Of a stretch of DNA of 42,430 bases, positions 7,038 through 14,942 are shown in pieces. Positions within the stretch are counted from its first letter, which is position 1, and each line of letters begins with the position of its first letter. The notes under the pieces are model-generated. The model had not been told where the DNA came from and did no database searches. It saw only the letters and a program-made list of their open reading frames with translations. The translations under genes were made by a program, and so were the position numbers. The DNA lies in assembly GCA_900696595.1 (NCBI GenBank), contig CAADGT010000178.1, forward strand, positions 1 to 42,430, given 5' to 3'. The stretch comes from an uncultured Chloroflexota bacterium (GTDB taxonomy: Bacteria > Chloroflexota > Anaerolineae > Anaerolineales > Villigracilaceae).

Positions 7038-8222
7038 ATGAAGAAAAATTGGATCGCTTTCCTTATAGGAATCCTGACCCTCAGCCTGATTCTCGCCGCC
7101 TGTGCGCCTCAAGCCGCGCCGACAGTTGATTCTGTTTCGACAGATTCTCCCGCCGCCCAAGCCGACCTCGGCGCGGTCAAAGCCTACGCCGTGGAACAGG
7201 CGTCCCTGATGAAAGATGCGACCGCCTCCCTGCGCGCAAAAGCCGAAAAATATTACGCCGCCCTCGCGCAAATCAAATCCGAACAACCAGAAGCAAACCC
7301 CTACGAAGTGTTGTGGGCGAATCATCCCGACGCGGTCAAAGTCCTCATCGAAGGGATGCGCGCCGACTGGATGACCGCGCACAATCATTACGAATCGAAC
7401 GAAGGCATCATCGCGGGCGTTCCGTCTCTGGCGTATTACGACGCATGGATTGACGCAGGTCCGCCCGCCTCCGAAGACCCCGAAGCCGTTCAGTGGACGT
7501 TGACTCTGGCGGACGGCAAAGTTTTGGAAAGCCCTGGAAATCTCTTTCACACGCTGGGCGAGCCGATTTTGTACGGAACAGTGGATGAATACATCGGCTT
7601 GGCTGTGGACTTGAACGGAGACGGCAACACAGGCTTGAGCGAAGCCCTGCCCGAAGCCGAAATGTTGCTTGCCACCGCGCAAGCGTTGGACATCGCCTCG
7701 GGTCAAATGCTGGACGCGGTCAACGCCTGGCAACCGACAATGGAAGACGCTTTCATGGCAATGGCAACCATGATCCCCACCATGAACGAATATTTTGAAC
7801 AATGGAAATTATCGTCCTTTGTTTCGGGCGATGCCTCCGTGCAAATTAGTTTTGTCGCCGCCAGCCGCCTGCTGGATGTGACGGGCATTTTGCAAAGCCT
7901 CGACCTGACCTACGACAACGTCCGCCCTGTGGTTGGCGCAGTCGACTCGAAACTGGATGAGCAAATCGCCGCAGGCTTTACCGACCTTGTCGCTTATGTC
8001 GGCGATTTATATACAAAGGAAAAGGCTGGCACAGTCTTCACCCCCGAAGAAGCGGACGCCTTCGGCACCGAAGCGCAGGATAAAGCCACCGCCCTCGCCG
8101 CGTTGGTCGTTCAAGCCGCCGCCAAAGCGAACATCGCGCTCGACCTCGAAGCGGAAGGCTGGACTCCCGATTCCCCGCCTGCCATCGAAGCCATCGCTCC
8201 CGCCCCCGCGCCGATTGAGTAA
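7038..8222 (+). CDS. FTR1-associated lipoprotein, EfeO-position, with EF-hand-like loop
   Basis: 394-residue lipoprotein (lipobox LAAC, Cys22). The mature protein is predicted mostly helical. It starts 8 bp after the FTR1 stop with GGAG upstream. By position and size it should be the iron-binding periplasmic partner (imelysin/EfeO-like), but the canonical HxxE metal motif of M75/imelysin proteins is not evident; HNHYE (115-119) is the closest. Residues 191-202 (DLNGDGNTGLSE) fit a calcium EF-hand loop with acidic or polar ligands at 1, 3, 5 and Glu at 12. The C-terminus is Pro/Ala rich. Iron delivery to the permease is inferred from context only. Confidence 0.65.
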   Translation: MKKNWIAFLIGILTLSLILAACAPQAAPTVDSVSTDSPAAQADLGAVKAYAVEQASLMKDATASLRAKAEKYYAALAQIKSEQPEANPYEVLWANHPDAVKVLIEGMRADWMTAHNHYESNEGIIAGVPSLAYYDAWIDAGPPASEDPEAVQWTLTLADGKVLESPGNLFHTLGEPILYGTVDEYIGLAVDLNGDGNTGLSEALPEAEMLLATAQALDIASGQMLDAVNAWQPTMEDAFMAMATMIPTMNEYFEQWKLSSFVSGDASVQISFVAASRLLDVTGILQSLDLTYDNVRPVVGAVDSKLDEQIAAGFTDLVAYVGDLYTKEKAGTVFTPEEADAFGTEAQDKATALAALVVQAAAKANIALDLEAEGWTPDSPPAIEAIAPAPAPIE

Positions 8223-8237
8223 AATACCTTCGTCAAA

Positions 8238-8309
8238 CCCTCACCCTGACCCTCTCCCAAAGGGAGAGGGAACTCCCTTCCCCCCTCGGGGAAGGGCTGG
8301 GGATGAGGG
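8238..8309. repeat. REP-like palindromic element
   Basis: Two adjacent perfect hairpins: CCCTCTCCC (8250-8258)/GGGAGAGGG (8262-8270) and CCCTTCCCC (8275-8283)/GGGGAAGGG (8288-8296), framed by CCCTCA (8238-8243) and TGAGGG (8304-8309). It resembles widespread REP-like intergenic sequences. It separates the lipoprotein from the next membrane gene and could attenuate read-through. Confidence 0.6.
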
Positions 8310-8329
8310 ACAGCAAAGTGAGTAGATTT

Positions 8330-8902
8330 ATGATTACGCCCATAACCGCAAAAACCGCCGAAATCCAAAACGTAAAAGTTCGCACCTCCCCCGCGAGCGC
8401 CATCAAACATTACCTTCTGCCGTTTATGGTCTTCTTCGCCGTCGCCCTCGTCAGCGGATTGTTCTACTACCTCGTCCCACGCTCATGGAATTGGCTCGCC
8501 TCGCAAACCGCGTTATGGATTCACTTACTCACGGGCGTTATCAGTTTCTTTTACCTGGTTCCTTATGTTTTATCGCATCACAAAGAGAAGAAAGAAGCCT
8601 TCATTAACCTGATCTTTGTCTGGCGCGCTTTTCGCCGCCGCGAGAACGAAAACGACTGGTCCTATCAACAGCGGATTTTCGGTCACATCCTCAATTGGGT
8701 GATGTCATTACTCGGTCTCAGCGGATTGATTCTCCTCATCCCCAGCATTTTATGGATGAGCGGCATGGTTTTCATGGCAGGCTACCCCGCGTATAAAATC
8801 GCCAACGCGGCGCATCTGGGGCTTGCCCTCATTTCACTCGCCTTCATCGGCTTTCACGTCATCCGCAGACCGAAGCGCGCCAAAAAAAATATTAACCGCT
8901 AA
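8330..8902 (+). CDS. small b-type-cytochrome-like membrane protein
   Basis: 190 residues with four predicted membrane helices (about 27-48, 58-80, 105-132 and 143-170). Histidines lie in or at the ends of helices: WIHLLTG, LSHH, FGHILN, AAHLGLA and GFHVIRR. That arrangement fits a diheme cytochrome b561 / Ni-Fe hydrogenase-type b subunit that passes electrons across the membrane to a periplasmic cytochrome c. The start at 8330 is chosen because upstream in-frame candidates at 8303 and 8318 overlap the REP-like element. The pentaheme cytochrome gene follows, supporting an electron-transfer pair. Heme ligation is inferred, not proven. Confidence 0.65.
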   Translation: MITPITAKTAEIQNVKVRTSPASAIKHYLLPFMVFFAVALVSGLFYYLVPRSWNWLASQTALWIHLLTGVISFFYLVPYVLSHHKEKKEAFINLIFVWRAFRRRENENDWSYQQRIFGHILNWVMSLLGLSGLILLIPSILWMSGMVFMAGYPAYKIANAAHLGLALISLAFIGFHVIRRPKRAKKNINR

Positions 8903-8957
8903 GGACGCAAAGGTCGCTAAGAAATAAAACAGATTGGTGAAAAAAGATTCTTTCGTC

Positions 8958-9010
8958 CGCTAATCAACGCTAATCCTTACGAATTTGAATGAGATTAGCG
9001 TTGATTAGTG
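8958..9010. repeat. inverted repeat spanning the 5' end of the cytochrome c gene
   Basis: The left arm 8958-8975 (CGCTAATCAACGCTAATC) pairs with 8993-9010 at 17 of 18 positions, with a 17-bp loop. The first ATG of the next reading frame (8989) lies in the loop. It may be a terminator-like or dispersed repeat. TATACT at 9028-9033 follows it. Confidence 0.6.
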
Positions 9011-10575
9011 AAGATTGGCGGATTAGTTATACTATCCAACTGAAAAAACTCAGGCTAAACAAACCAACCCGATTTCTACTCATTGGCGGAGTCATCTCCG
9101 CCATTGCGCTTTTTGCCGCCATCTTCCTTTTACCCAAACCGCAAGGCACGGGTCAGGTATTGAATGAAGATATCCCCTTCTACTCCATGCCCTGGAACGA
9201 CAACCCCTTCGCGCCTGGCAACATGCAAACCACAGACGGGAAATTGCTGAACAACGCGGACATCCCCTCCGCCGAATTTTGCGCCCAATGTCACCAACCA
9301 GAATACCGCGAGTGGATCAGTTCCATCCATGCCGTCACGGGTCCCGACATTATTTACGAAACCGCCATCAGCAACAACGAACTCGCCCACAAAAACCGTC
9401 ACGGCACGGAGAAAATCCGCTGGTGCGATTCATGTCACGAACCTGTCAACCTGCTGATGGGCGAAATCAACCCGCTTCCCGTCGTCGGACCCAGCCCCGT
9501 CACCGCCGAAGGCACAACCTGCATCGTCTGTCACACCGCCGTCAGCGCCGACCCATTGGCAGGCAACGGCGCGCTCACGCTCGACATCAACAACATCAAC
9601 GACTACACCGAAGCGCTCATCATGGCGGCGCCCGCCGAACACGCCCGCGCCATGCAAGCCAAATCGCACAACCCGCTCATGGGCAGTTCCGATTTTTGCG
9701 GCGCGTGTCACACCGAGATTCGCCCCGTCGAAGTCAACGGCAACGAACCCATGCACCTGCAAAACACATTTGAAGAATGGCAGGACAGCGAATACGCCGA
9801 AAAAAATATCCAATGCCAGGATTGTCACATGCACCCCGACCCAGCGGCGTTCATCTCTCAGTTAAACGAAACAGGTCAAATTCCCGAACGAATCGTCTCT
9901 CATCGCTTCGTGGGCGTGAACTATCTGCTGACCGATTCCAACCTGCCATCCAATCTGGTGACATATCTGCGCGGCGGACTCCCGCCTGGCGGCATTTCGA
10001 CTGACGAATGGAAAGCCGACCTGCTCGAACAAAACCGCCTCATTCTGGACCTGTTGCAGGCGGCGGCAGACCTGAGCATTTCCGCCCCTGAAAGCGTTTC
10101 CCCCAACTCGACAGCGAATCTGGATGTCACCATTGCCAACAGCGGAGCGGGTCACAGCCTGCCCACAGGTCCGCTCGACCAGCGTCACATGTGGCTCGAA
10201 GTCAAAGTGACGGACGCGGCAGGCAAAGCGCTTTATCACAGCGGCTGGTTTGACGACAAAACTGGTCAAGTTGACCCGAACGCCGTCATCTACCTGAAGA
10301 TTCTCACCGACAAAAACGGCGCGCCCATCTACGAACACATCCTCTTCGACGTGGAAAAATATCACTACACCCGCGACCCCATCCCCGCCAAAGCCAGCGA
10401 CACGATTCCCTACTCGTTCACCGTCCCAGCCGACGCGCAAGGTCCGCTCAAGGTGGAGACCACCCTCTGGTATCGCCTCGCCCTGCAAGAATTTGTAATC
10501 TATAGTTTGAAGATGGATGTCATCCTTCCGCCCGTGATGATGGAGCAGGCATCGGCGGAAATTTCAACGCGTTAA
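8989..10575 (+). CDS. membrane-anchored pentaheme cytochrome c
   Basis: 528 residues from the first ATG. One N-terminal membrane anchor (about 28-48) is followed by five CxxCH heme sites: C98-H102, C146-H150, C178-H182, C237-H241 and C276-H280. Residues about 355-528 form a beta-sandwich carrying the GAGHSLPTG and RHMWLEVKV segments typical of cytochrome c554-type multiheme proteins. The protein faces outside the cytoplasm and likely exchanges electrons with the b-type protein upstream; donor and acceptor are unknown. The start is uncertain: the ATG lies in the loop of an inverted repeat with no ribosome site, and a later start (TTG 9001 or CTG 9040) would still keep the anchor. Its stop is 6 bp from the convergent kinase stop. 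Confidence 0.85.
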   Translation: MRLALISEDWRISYTIQLKKLRLNKPTRFLLIGGVISAIALFAAIFLLPKPQGTGQVLNEDIPFYSMPWNDNPFAPGNMQTTDGKLLNNADIPSAEFCAQCHQPEYREWISSIHAVTGPDIIYETAISNNELAHKNRHGTEKIRWCDSCHEPVNLLMGEINPLPVVGPSPVTAEGTTCIVCHTAVSADPLAGNGALTLDINNINDYTEALIMAAPAEHARAMQAKSHNPLMGSSDFCGACHTEIRPVEVNGNEPMHLQNTFEEWQDSEYAEKNIQCQDCHMHPDPAAFISQLNETGQIPERIVSHRFVGVNYLLTDSNLPSNLVTYLRGGLPPGGISTDEWKADLLEQNRLILDLLQAAADLSISAPESVSPNSTANLDVTIANSGAGHSLPTGPLDQRHMWLEVKVTDAAGKALYHSGWFDDKTGQVDPNAVIYLKILTDKNGAPIYEHILFDVEKYHYTRDPIPAKASDTIPYSFTVPADAQGPLKVETTLWYRLALQEFVIYSLKMDVILPPVMMEQASAEISTR

Positions 10576-10581
10576 TTTATC

Positions 10582-12270
10582 CTATGGGATGTAAACTTCG
10601 CACACGCCGGCGGCGATGTCGCAGCGCGCCACTTCTTCGTCGAGCCATAAGACGCGGAATTGGGTCGAGCCTTCCTTGGGAGTCCAGAACAGGACCTCGA
10701 AGGGGCGGTCAAAGCGGGCTTGCACGGTTTTGATGATCCCCGCCCAACATTCAGCGGGGTTAAGATAGGGAGGGTCCTGGTCGCCGTACACGGTGATATT
10801 CACGCAGAAATTGCGCGGAAGGTGATCGAGGTCCGGCGTCTCCCATCTATGACCTTCGAAGTAATCTTTTGCGGGGACGCCTTGTTCATCCAGCCGTTGA
10901 AAGACAAAGGCGGAAAGGGAGCGCGTTTCGTATGACCGGTTAAGCATGTAGAAACTTGTCGCGTTGTAAAAGATAGTGTAATGGCTTCCTTCGGGATAGA
11001 GAATCGTCGGGACGATATTGGCGGTGGGGGAGGGCTCGGGCGTGGACGTGAACGGAATGGGCGTCTCTGTCGGCGCGGGGGAAGAGGTTGGGGACGCGGA
11101 CGGAGTCTGGGTTGCAGGAACAAGTTCGAGCGGGGTCTGAAGCGCGGGGGTTTCGGTTTCGGCGGGCGAAGAGGCTGGGAGGGTGAATCCGTTTCGGGCG
11201 AAGAGAAAGGCTCCGATCCCCAAAAAAAGGAGAAGGACAGCCCAGATCCAATAATTTCTTTTTTGCGCGGGGGCGCCCGACCTCACGGTGGCGGGCATTT
11301 TTGCGACGATCAACTCCGGCGCCTGGAAGGGTTTGTTCGCGGCGCGTTTTGAAATCTGTTCGATGGAGTGTTCGCTGCGGCGCACGGTCGGCGCGCCGAC
11401 GGGCAGCGGCGGCAGGGGAGTCTTTTTCATCGAGCCGGTTGGGGCAAGTGAAAATTCGAGCGCGTCCATGAACTTTGCGCCGGTCTGGTAGCGTTCGCGG
11501 GATTTTTTTTCTAACGCCTTGAGCAGGACGGTTTCGGCGTCGGTCGGCAGGGTTGGGTTGAGCGCGCGCGGCGCGGGCGGTTTCTCGGAGATGTGTTGCA
11601 GGGCGACGCCTGCAGGGGATGGATCGTTGAACGGAACTGAGCCGGTGAGGATTTCGTACATGATGACGCCCAGCGAATAGATGTCGGATTGCGGCACCGC
11701 GTCGGCTGAACGTTTGGCTTGTTCGGGCGATATGTAGTGAGGCGTCCCGAAGATGTTTCCCATGGAGCCGTCGCGCACTTCGAGCGCCATGCCGAAGTCG
11801 CCGAGCAGGACGCGCCCGTCTTTGGAAAGCAGGACGTTGGAGGGTTTGACGTCGCGATGGATGACTCCGTGACGGTGGGCGTAATCGAGCGCGTCTGCGA
11901 TCGCCCGACCCACGCGCAGGGCGTCTGCGATGGGCATGAGCGTGTTTTCTTCGCGGTACAGGTTCATGATCGCGCCGAGGTCCTGTCCGTCCACGTATTC
12001 CATGACGTAGTAGGGGAAGCCGGGGGCATCGTCGGCGTAATAGATTTGGACGATGTTTTCGTGCCGCCATTTTGCCATCATGCGCGCTTCGTTGACGAAA
12101 CGCCCGGCATAGGCGGGATGGTTTTTATAACGCTTGTCCAGCACTTTGATGGCGACAGGGCGGTGCAGTTTTACGTCATGCCCGAAGTACACCATCGCCA
12201 TGCCGCCCTGCCCGAGCAGGCGTTCGACCTTGAAGTTGGCGAGAGTCGTGCCGATTAGCGGGTCTTTCAT
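10582..12270 (-). CDS. membrane Ser/Thr protein kinase (PknB-like)
   Basis: 562 residues. The kinase domain (about 10-270) has all key elements: glycine loop LGQGGMAMVYFG, VAIK (Lys42), HRDVKPSN (138-145), DFG (158-160) and SPE (181-183). A juxtamembrane linker is followed by one membrane helix (about 343-362), a Ser/Thr/Pro-rich extracellular linker, and a C-terminal domain of about 140 residues with cysteines (NFCVN, ECW, CDIAAGVC). No PASTA repeats are seen. The gene start overlaps the stop of the upstream 812-residue gene by 4 nt (ATGA), so the two are translationally coupled. Likely senses an extracellular signal and phosphorylates cytoplasmic targets; substrates unknown. Confidence 0.9.
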   Translation of the reverse strand: MKDPLIGTTLANFKVERLLGQGGMAMVYFGHDVKLHRPVAIKVLDKRYKNHPAYAGRFVNEARMMAKWRHENIVQIYYADDAPGFPYYVMEYVDGQDLGAIMNLYREENTLMPIADALRVGRAIADALDYAHRHGVIHRDVKPSNVLLSKDGRVLLGDFGMALEVRDGSMGNIFGTPHYISPEQAKRSADAVPQSDIYSLGVIMYEILTGSVPFNDPSPAGVALQHISEKPPAPRALNPTLPTDAETVLLKALEKKSRERYQTGAKFMDALEFSLAPTGSMKKTPLPPLPVGAPTVRRSEHSIEQISKRAANKPFQAPELIVAKMPATVRSGAPAQKRNYWIWAVLLLFLGIGAFLFARNGFTLPASSPAETETPALQTPLELVPATQTPSASPTSSPAPTETPIPFTSTPEPSPTANIVPTILYPEGSHYTIFYNATSFYMLNRSYETRSLSAFVFQRLDEQGVPAKDYFEGHRWETPDLDHLPRNFCVNITVYGDQDPPYLNPAECWAGIIKTVQARFDRPFEVLFWTPKEGSTQFRVLWLDEEVARCDIAAGVCEVYIP

Positions 12271-14705
12271 CGGGCGGGTTTTCCTTTGAGCTGGCGTTTT
12301 GTGACGGATTTCCGACTGGCAGAGGCGATGCGCGTCAGGTCGCGGATGAAGCGATTGAAACCCTCGACGTAGGCGTCGAGGTAATCCTGGGTTATCAGGG
12401 TTGCGAGGTCTCTACGCCCGATGTTGTGAAGCGCCTGCGCGTGAGGGCGGAAGTCGCGCAGGTGGATGCGCAGGTTGAGTTTTGCGTCTGTGATGACGCC
12501 CCAGGCGAGTTGTTTCTGGTTGTTGTCGTCCTTGGCGGTCATGAAGCGCGTCAGCGCGCTGGTTGGCGCGACCGCGCCGACGTTCGAGATCACTTCGCGC
12601 CCTTTGATCAGGTTGTTGAGCGAATCAAAGCGTTCGGGTATTTTATCCAAAAGCCGCTGGATGGGAAGGGGCAGGTGCGCCAGTAGTTTGATCGCCCCCG
12701 CGGCGGCGCTCTCTCCCTGCGAAGCCATGTCTTTGGCGCGCGAGAAGTAGGTTCCCAATCCGCGCAGGGTGGCGAGGTATTTTCTTTGCGAGGCGTCGAA
12801 GGCGTCGAACAGTTCCGCCCGGTTGCCGTCGGGCGCGTTCTCGTAGGCGTCGAGAGCCTTGAGCGTTTCGGAGTGAAGGGGGAGCAGGTTCAATTCCGCA
12901 AGCGGGGCTTCGATGCACAGCGGGGAGACCCGTTCGCGCGGCGCTTTGAGGCTGGCATCCATGGGGATGAGGATCGAGGGATTGGTGCGGCTTCCCTCGC
13001 CGACGACCTGTTTCAACGATGCGGCGACGTCGGGCCTGGATTGGGAGAGGCGTTGAATCTCGTCGGATAATTTTCTTGAGGGAATGTAGGTGGCGGCGTG
13101 GATGGCGCGATATAGTACGAGCAGGTCGTTGACAGTCAGTTCGATTTCTTCGCTTCGTTTTTTGAAACTTCTCCGCAGGGTAAGGCAGGCTTTGATGTCC
13201 AGCCGGTCGTTTTCGGCTCCCGCCTCGGGCGTGACCTTGGGCGCCTGCTGGACGAGCGCCAGGTCGGCGGGGGAGAGTCGGAGCGCGAGCGAAGTGTAGA
13301 TACGGTTCGAGGCGGGTTCGGGGTCGTCGAGCATATCCAGATAACGCGCCCAGGAGAGGGCTTCGTTGGTCATGATCTCGGAGAGCGCGGTTCCCCATGC
13401 GCCGTCGAAGAAGATGTGCGACTGGTCGAAGACGAAGGTCTCGCCGGTGTCAAAAATAGTCAGCGCGTGCGATCCGATCCCGCGTTCCGTCATGCGCAGT
13501 TCGGAGAGCGGCAGGGAAGAGGAGCGGACGTCGGCGTTGATCAGGATCGGCGCGAACTTGAGGTTGTCCAGGTCGTTGACCAGCATCGGGTCGAGTTTGG
13601 AGCGCAACCCCGCCAGTTCCGAGCGTTTGACGCGGGCAAGCGACGAGATTTGAGACGGCACAGAGAAGGGGGAGGCAAGCAAAGCCGCGACCTGCGCGCG
13701 CGCCGTCAGCGCGTCCAGGGGTTTTCCCGCTTCGTCGCAGACCGGGAGCAGGTAATAACTGTCGTTGTAAATGACGCCGATCTTTGCGTCGGCGAGGTTG
13801 AAGGGAACCCGCGCTTCGCCGTAGGCGCCCGGTTCGAGATAGGCGAGGATGGACATCTGTCTCTGGTAGGCGACCAGATCCTGCGCGGCGGCGTTTACGA
13901 GCGCGTCGCGCCACTTCATGGTGACTTGTTCGGGCATGGTCTGGGATCGTTTGCGGATGAATTCGTCGAACTTCATGCGGCGGTAGGCGGGGTAGTCGTA
14001 CATCGCGCCGTCTTCGTCGCGGCGGTAGGGGCGTTCCAATTCCCATTCGCGCAAAATACGTTTTGCTTTCTGGGTTTCCATTCCCGCTTCGCGCATCGTC
14101 TTTTCCATCAAGGAGATCGAAACGCGTTCGCGCCATTCGTTTTCGAGCAGGCGCGGATATTGATGCAGGCAGGCGATGGACGCCATGACCCAGGCGGTCA
14201 GCCGGTCGGTCTTGTCGAGCCGGATGCCGTGTTCGTTGAGCAACGCGTCGAAGCCGCGCGTTTCATTTGTATGACGCGCGGTATCTTCGCGCAGCGCGTA
14301 ATCGGCGTAGAACTGCCACATTCCTTCGGGGAAGGCGGACGCTGGATCCTTGCCCGCCAGGCGCAATAAATTCTGATAGCCCCAGATCACGGCGGCGGGG
14401 CCGGCAAAAAAGGCGGCATACACTGCCTGGTCTAAAATCTGTTCCACACCGCTGAAGAGAGCCGTGACATCCTGCTGTAATTTTTGAACGGGGATGCGCC
14501 TGCCCGGAAGCCGCGCCAACCCGCTCAGGATCATGCCCGGCACGTTCCCGGCGGGGACGACGCGCGAGACCAGTTGCACCACCGCCTCGATCTCCGGCAG
14601 GGTTAACCGCGAAAGTTGCTGGATCGAACTGCTTTTCGCAACCGTCCCCAGGCTGGCAGCGGTCAACTCCGATGCCTTGTTGACGCTGGTATTTTCGACG
14701 CTCAT
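12267..14705 (-). CDS. 812-residue protein of unknown function coupled to a Ser/Thr kinase
   Basis: I do not recognise a family. The protein has no signal peptide. It is helical at the N-terminus with a moderately hydrophobic segment near 95-117 (AAFFAGPAAVIWGYQNLL), then a segment WQFYADYALREDTARHTNE, a basic/acidic middle, and the motif SHIFFDGAWGTALSEIMTNEALSW. The start at 14705 (ATG) is chosen; an in-frame TTG lies one codon upstream. TATAAT (14714-14719, read on the minus strand) is 8 nt before the ATG and no ribosome site exists, suggesting a leaderless mRNA. Its last codon overlaps the kinase start, implying equal synthesis and possibly a kinase substrate or partner (inference). Confidence 0.75.
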   Translation of the reverse strand: MSVENTSVNKASELTAASLGTVAKSSSIQQLSRLTLPEIEAVVQLVSRVVPAGNVPGMILSGLARLPGRRIPVQKLQQDVTALFSGVEQILDQAVYAAFFAGPAAVIWGYQNLLRLAGKDPASAFPEGMWQFYADYALREDTARHTNETRGFDALLNEHGIRLDKTDRLTAWVMASIACLHQYPRLLENEWRERVSISLMEKTMREAGMETQKAKRILREWELERPYRRDEDGAMYDYPAYRRMKFDEFIRKRSQTMPEQVTMKWRDALVNAAAQDLVAYQRQMSILAYLEPGAYGEARVPFNLADAKIGVIYNDSYYLLPVCDEAGKPLDALTARAQVAALLASPFSVPSQISSLARVKRSELAGLRSKLDPMLVNDLDNLKFAPILINADVRSSSLPLSELRMTERGIGSHALTIFDTGETFVFDQSHIFFDGAWGTALSEIMTNEALSWARYLDMLDDPEPASNRIYTSLALRLSPADLALVQQAPKVTPEAGAENDRLDIKACLTLRRSFKKRSEEIELTVNDLLVLYRAIHAATYIPSRKLSDEIQRLSQSRPDVAASLKQVVGEGSRTNPSILIPMDASLKAPRERVSPLCIEAPLAELNLLPLHSETLKALDAYENAPDGNRAELFDAFDASQRKYLATLRGLGTYFSRAKDMASQGESAAAGAIKLLAHLPLPIQRLLDKIPERFDSLNNLIKGREVISNVGAVAPTSALTRFMTAKDDNNQKQLAWGVITDAKLNLRIHLRDFRPHAQALHNIGRRDLATLITQDYLDAYVEGFNRFIRDLTRIASASRKSVTKRQLKGKPAR

Positions 14706-14713
14706 CAAAGGCG

Positions 14714-14719
14714 ATTATA
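14714..14719 (-). promoter_or_regulatory. -10 box 8 nt before the start of the 812-residue gene
   Basis: Minus-strand TATAAT, perfect match to the sigma-70 -10 hexamer. Transcription would begin at or very near the ATG. The -35 is not convincing. Confidence 0.5.
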
Positions 14720-14773
14720 TGTCACGTTGCTTTTGGGGATGTTTGTGCTTTCAGATTTGTTAGGCGGTTCTAT

Positions 14774-14923
14774 GTACGACAAGGCTCGCCTTGTCCGCCG
14801 CGCGGGGCAAAATAAATTTTGCCGTACGACAAGGCTCGCCTTGTCCGCCGCGCGGGGCAAAATAAATTTTGCCGTACGACAAGGCTCGCCTTGTCCGCCG
14901 CGCGGGGCAAAATAAATTTTGCC
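14774..14923. repeat. three perfect 50-bp tandem repeats with double palindromes
   Basis: Units start at 14774, 14824 and 14874 and are identical over 50 bp; a fourth unit begins with GTAC and stops. Each unit contains GACAAGGCTCGCCTTGTC (8-bp arms, 2-bp centre) and GGCAAAATAAATTTTGCC (8-bp arms, 2-bp centre). The array fills the space between two divergent near-leaderless promoters. Confidence 0.95.
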
Positions 14924-14930
14924 GTACTGC

Positions 14931-14936
14931 TATAAT
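14931..14936 (+). promoter_or_regulatory. -10 box 6 nt before the aminotransferase start
   Basis: TATAAT followed by six bases and the ATG at 14943. The -35 region would fall inside the third 50-bp repeat. No ribosome site exists between box and start. Confidence 0.6.
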
Positions 14937-14942
14937 CGCATC

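Noticed and set aside
13416-14369. 317-codon plus-strand reading frame opposite the 812-residue gene
   Set aside because: Shadow of a GC-rich gene; composition (Gly/Arg/Val rich, no domain) and no ribosome site.
14774-14923. Possible CRISPR array
   Set aside because: The 50-bp units are directly adjacent and identical with no spacers between; no cas genes are near.
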